44,020 nt of DNA from SURF-24 sp964537965 (GTDB lineage: Bacteria; Bacteroidota; Ignavibacteria; Ignavibacteriales; SURF-24), in assembly GCA_964537965.1 (NCBI GenBank), contig CAZIDB010000007.1, positions 1-44,020 on the forward strand. Direction: 5' to 3'. A program made the translations under genes and the position numbers. Positions 42,511 through 44,020 of the stretch are shown here, in pieces. A model generated the notes under the pieces. The model saw nothing but the letters and a program-made list of their open reading frames with translations. It was not told the DNA's origin and did no database searches. Every line of letters starts with the position of its first letter. The stretch's first letter is position 1.

Positions 42511-42542
42511 TCTATATTCTGTATTCTGTTTTCTGTATTCTT
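42508..42542. repeat. Right word array of four-helix element B (five tandem heptamers)
   Basis: Five exactly consecutive 7-mers: CATTCTA, TATTCTG, TATTCTG, TTTTCTG, TATTCTT. They are inverted relative to the left array (42046-42092). The first unit includes the start codon of the four-helix gene on the minus strand, and the array abuts the hdrC stop (42546-42548). Confidence 0.8.
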
Positions 42543-42545
42543 AAA

Positions 42546-43124
42546 TTAATGTCCGTGTTTCTTTTTCTCTCTCGGTTCAAAATAGTCGGCTCTTTCAAAA
42601 ATATTCTTTATTCTTTCCGTGTTTTTTACTTTACCTGGAATAAAAGGAAGCTTATTATTCTTGAGCATAACAGGGGATAGCTCCACATCTGTAAACGGCG
42701 TCATAGTCTTTAGTTTATATCCGATCATCATTCCAAGTTCAAAAGATTTTCCTCCCCATTTAATAGGAGCAAGAAAAGCTTTTGCAAACGCAGGCACTTC
42801 TTTTACCGGCGGTTCAATTCCTTCTTTCTTTGCAGAGATGCGGATTGTCTCCATCAGCTTTGCAACATCAATTTCCATTGGACAGCGCGATGTGCAGGTT
42901 ACACATGTGGCACATATGTAAGGCGTTCTGGATTTATATACTGCTTCCTTCTGCCCAAGCTGAATTAAGCGGATCAGTCGTGTGGGTGATTCTTCAATAA
43001 ATGATGAAACTGTACAGCCGGCAGAACATTTTCCGCATTGATAACAGTTGTAAACATTAATTCCGGAATAGTTCTGAATTTCTTCAGCGAAGGCGTCAAT
43101 GGTATTATTGATCTTTATTTGCAT
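42546..43124 (-). CDS. hdrC: Heterodisulfide reductase subunit C-like protein (HdrC)
   Basis: HdrC is the small iron-sulfur subunit that passes electrons from HdrA to HdrB. The 192-residue protein has two [4Fe-4S] motifs (CYQCGKCSAGCTV near residue 25 and CATCVTCTSRCPMEID near residue 65) and a C-terminal part without membrane segments, so it is the soluble type. I chose ATG 43122-43124, with AGGGT upstream; a TTG two codons earlier is the other option. It is the first gene of the operon hdrC-hdrB-hdrA-flxD-flxC-flxB-flxA. Confidence 0.93.
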   Translation of the reverse strand: MQIKINNTIDAFAEEIQNYSGINVYNCYQCGKCSAGCTVSSFIEESPTRLIRLIQLGQKEAVYKSRTPYICATCVTCTSRCPMEIDVAKLMETIRISAKKEGIEPPVKEVPAFAKAFLAPIKWGGKSFELGMMIGYKLKTMTPFTDVELSPVMLKNNKLPFIPGKVKNTERIKNIFERADYFEPREKKKHGH

Positions 43125-43153
43125 TTGCAACCCTAATTTTTTGTGGTTGTCTT

Positions 43154-43166
43154 TTACCTGAGGTAA
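43154..43166. promoter_or_regulatory. 13-bp palindrome upstream of hdrC, possible operator
   Basis: TTACCT-G-AGGTAA is a perfect odd palindrome 30 bases upstream of the hdrC start and the only striking symmetric site there. It may control the flx-hdr operon. No clear promoter could be placed on the minus strand between 43131 and 43397, and the rest of this gap shows only the FKBP promoter. Confidence 0.45.
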
Positions 43167-43330
43167 TTACAAAATTTCTGCCAGTAAAAATAAGTTAAAA
43201 GTATCTTATTCAAAAAGATTTTTGGTTATTTAACTGTATCTTCTCAATTTTTTCTTATTCGTGGCTATAAAAATTGTATTTTTTGAGAAGCATATATTAA
43301 AGTAATGTTATAGGGATAAGTTATCTTCCT

Positions 43331-43360
43331 TTGAATTCTTTTCGGTTTATCCTAACTTTG
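43331..43360 (+). promoter_or_regulatory. Bacteroidota-type promoter of the FKBP gene
   Basis: TTG (43331-43333) and TAACTTTG (43353-43360) are separated by 19 bases, matching the TTG / TAnnTTTG promoter known for Bacteroidota. Transcription would begin about 30 bases upstream of the FKBP start codon. Confidence 0.6.
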
Positions 43361-43397
43361 TAGGCAATTTTTTCAAATAATATTTTCAGGAGAATAA

Positions 43398-44020
43398 ATG
43401 AAAGGACAATTAATCCTTGGTTTTGCACTTATTTGTTTTGGTGTGGCTTCCTGCCAGCAGGGAGAAGTAAAGAAATCAGACTTTAAAACCCAGAAGGATA
43501 GTGTCAGCTATACAATCGGAATTAGCGTTGGCAAAAGTTTAAAAAAGGATGCGATTGAAGTTGAACCGAACTTCCTTATTCAGGGCATAAAAGACGCAAT
43601 TGCTAAAGACAGTTCTTATTACTTAACAGATGCTGAAATGCAGAAAGTTATGATGAATCTTCAGACCGAAATGATGAAGAAGCAAATGGAAAAGATGAAA
43701 GCCGAAGGCGATGTAAACAAAAAAGCCGGCGATGAATTTTTAGAGAAGAATAAATCAGAAAAAGGTGTTGTGGTTCTTCCAAGCGGACTTCAGTACAGAG
43801 TATTACAATCCGGGACAGGCGAACAGCCAAAAGCAACAGATAAAGTTAAATGCCATTATAAGGGAACACTTATTAATGGTAATGAATTTGACAGCTCAAT
43901 CAAACGCGGCGAACCAGCTACCTTTGCGGTTAACGGAGTTATTAAAGGCTGGACAGAAGCTCTTCAGCTTATGCATGTTGGAGATAAATGGCAGTTATTC
44001 ATTCCTCCACAGTTAGGCTA
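43398..44020 (+). CDS. FKBP-type peptidyl-prolyl isomerase lipoprotein (partial)
   Basis: This Mip/FkpA-like protein speeds proline isomerisation during folding in the envelope. About 207 codons are present; the end is cut by the window. It has a lipoprotein signal with lipobox FGVASC at residue 19, an N-terminal helical dimerisation region (SVSYTIGISVGKSLKKDAIE, then a charged helix rich in Met and Lys), and the FKBP domain (VLPSGLQYRVLQSGTGEQPK, VKCHYKGTLINGNEFDSS, FAVNGVIKGWTEALQLMHVG). The last codons visible, PPQLGY, are the usual FKBP active-site stretch. AGGAG precedes the ATG. Confidence 0.95.
   Translation, partial: MKGQLILGFALICFGVASCQQGEVKKSDFKTQKDSVSYTIGISVGKSLKKDAIEVEPNFLIQGIKDAIAKDSSYYLTDAEMQKVMMNLQTEMMKKQMEKMKAEGDVNKKAGDEFLEKNKSEKGVVVLPSGLQYRVLQSGTGEQPKATDKVKCHYKGTLINGNEFDSSIKRGEPATFAVNGVIKGWTEALQLMHVGDKWQLFIPPQLG

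Noticed and set aside
42508..42542. CRISPR array
   Set aside because: Tandem 7-mers look array-like, but units are far too short, there are no spacers between 20-40-base repeats and no cas genes in the window.
42099..42550. Target-site duplication TTAAATTAAT (42099-42108 and 42541-42550) around element B
   Set aside because: The left copy lies inside the left array boundary and the right copy outside the right array, so they do not frame one insertion; the sequence is also plain AT-rich.
43184..43209. AATAAG/CTTATT pair upstream of hdrC as a second operator
   Set aside because: Short AT-rich arms of this kind are expected by chance in such a low-GC gap.

Overview
The window is a low-GC bacterial chromosome segment carrying a replication-origin region. 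Gene content suggests the Bacteroidota/Chlorobiota/Ignavibacteriota branch, and Ignavibacteriota-like is my best guess. The clues are an ECF sigma/anti-sigma/DUF4252 locus, a DUF5916 outer-membrane protein, DUF3667, a Bacteroidota-type promoter (TTG-N19-TAACTTTG) and a FlxABCD-HdrABC redox operon. The taxonomy is an inference; no rRNA or tRNA gene was seen. The sequence is a scaffold with two runs of exactly 100 N (13832-13931 and 19068-19167). The first run lies between two identical 55-bp copies of one sequence and is probably an assembly join artefact.

1-7362, minus strand: gyrA (partial), gyrB, dciA (DUF721), recF, dnaN and dnaA, tightly packed. DnaA boxes lie in both gaps beside dnaA (5280-5575 and 6977-7362), so the origin looks bipartite. 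Genes diverge from the second gap. 7363-11003, plus strand: a sugar-nucleotide epimerase sits between dnaA and the usual rpmH-rnpA-yidD-yidC group. 11038-19380: a patatin/BamA-type outer-membrane protein, a small repeat-like protein on the minus strand, an ECF sigma/anti-sigma/DUF4252/DUF4252-like lipoprotein operon, and a DUF5916 beta-barrel protein interrupted by the second gap.

19412-33684 is mostly minus strand: pbpC with its alpha-2-macroglobulin partner, DUF3667 membrane protein, creatininase, PD40 protein, a divergent AraC-GyrI regulator, a DUF4143 ATPase and a cation-efflux (CDF) transporter. Two near-identical 46-bp inverted repeats bracket the ATPase gene.

33779-43124, minus strand, is the most interesting part. 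It is a seven-gene operon read as hdrC-hdrB-hdrA-flxD-flxC-flxB-flxA, expected to couple NADH oxidation to ferredoxin and disulfide reduction by flavin-based electron bifurcation. Every one of its six gene junctions holds something extra: two four-helix-bundle (23S-intervening-sequence-type) genes, an ORF6N gene, a MNT/HEPN toxin-antitoxin pair, and two gene-free hairpin repeats. Both four-helix genes are bracketed by arrays of short degenerate words (7-mers, or 7-mer cores spaced 10-11 bp) in inverted orientation. The gene-free junctions hold the same architecture collapsed into a hairpin (7-mers at 41094-41154, 8-mers at 34631-34700). The words differ at each site while the layout is shared. 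I propose this as a candidate undescribed element family. The window ends in a partial FKBP-type isomerase lipoprotein gene with a recognisable promoter.
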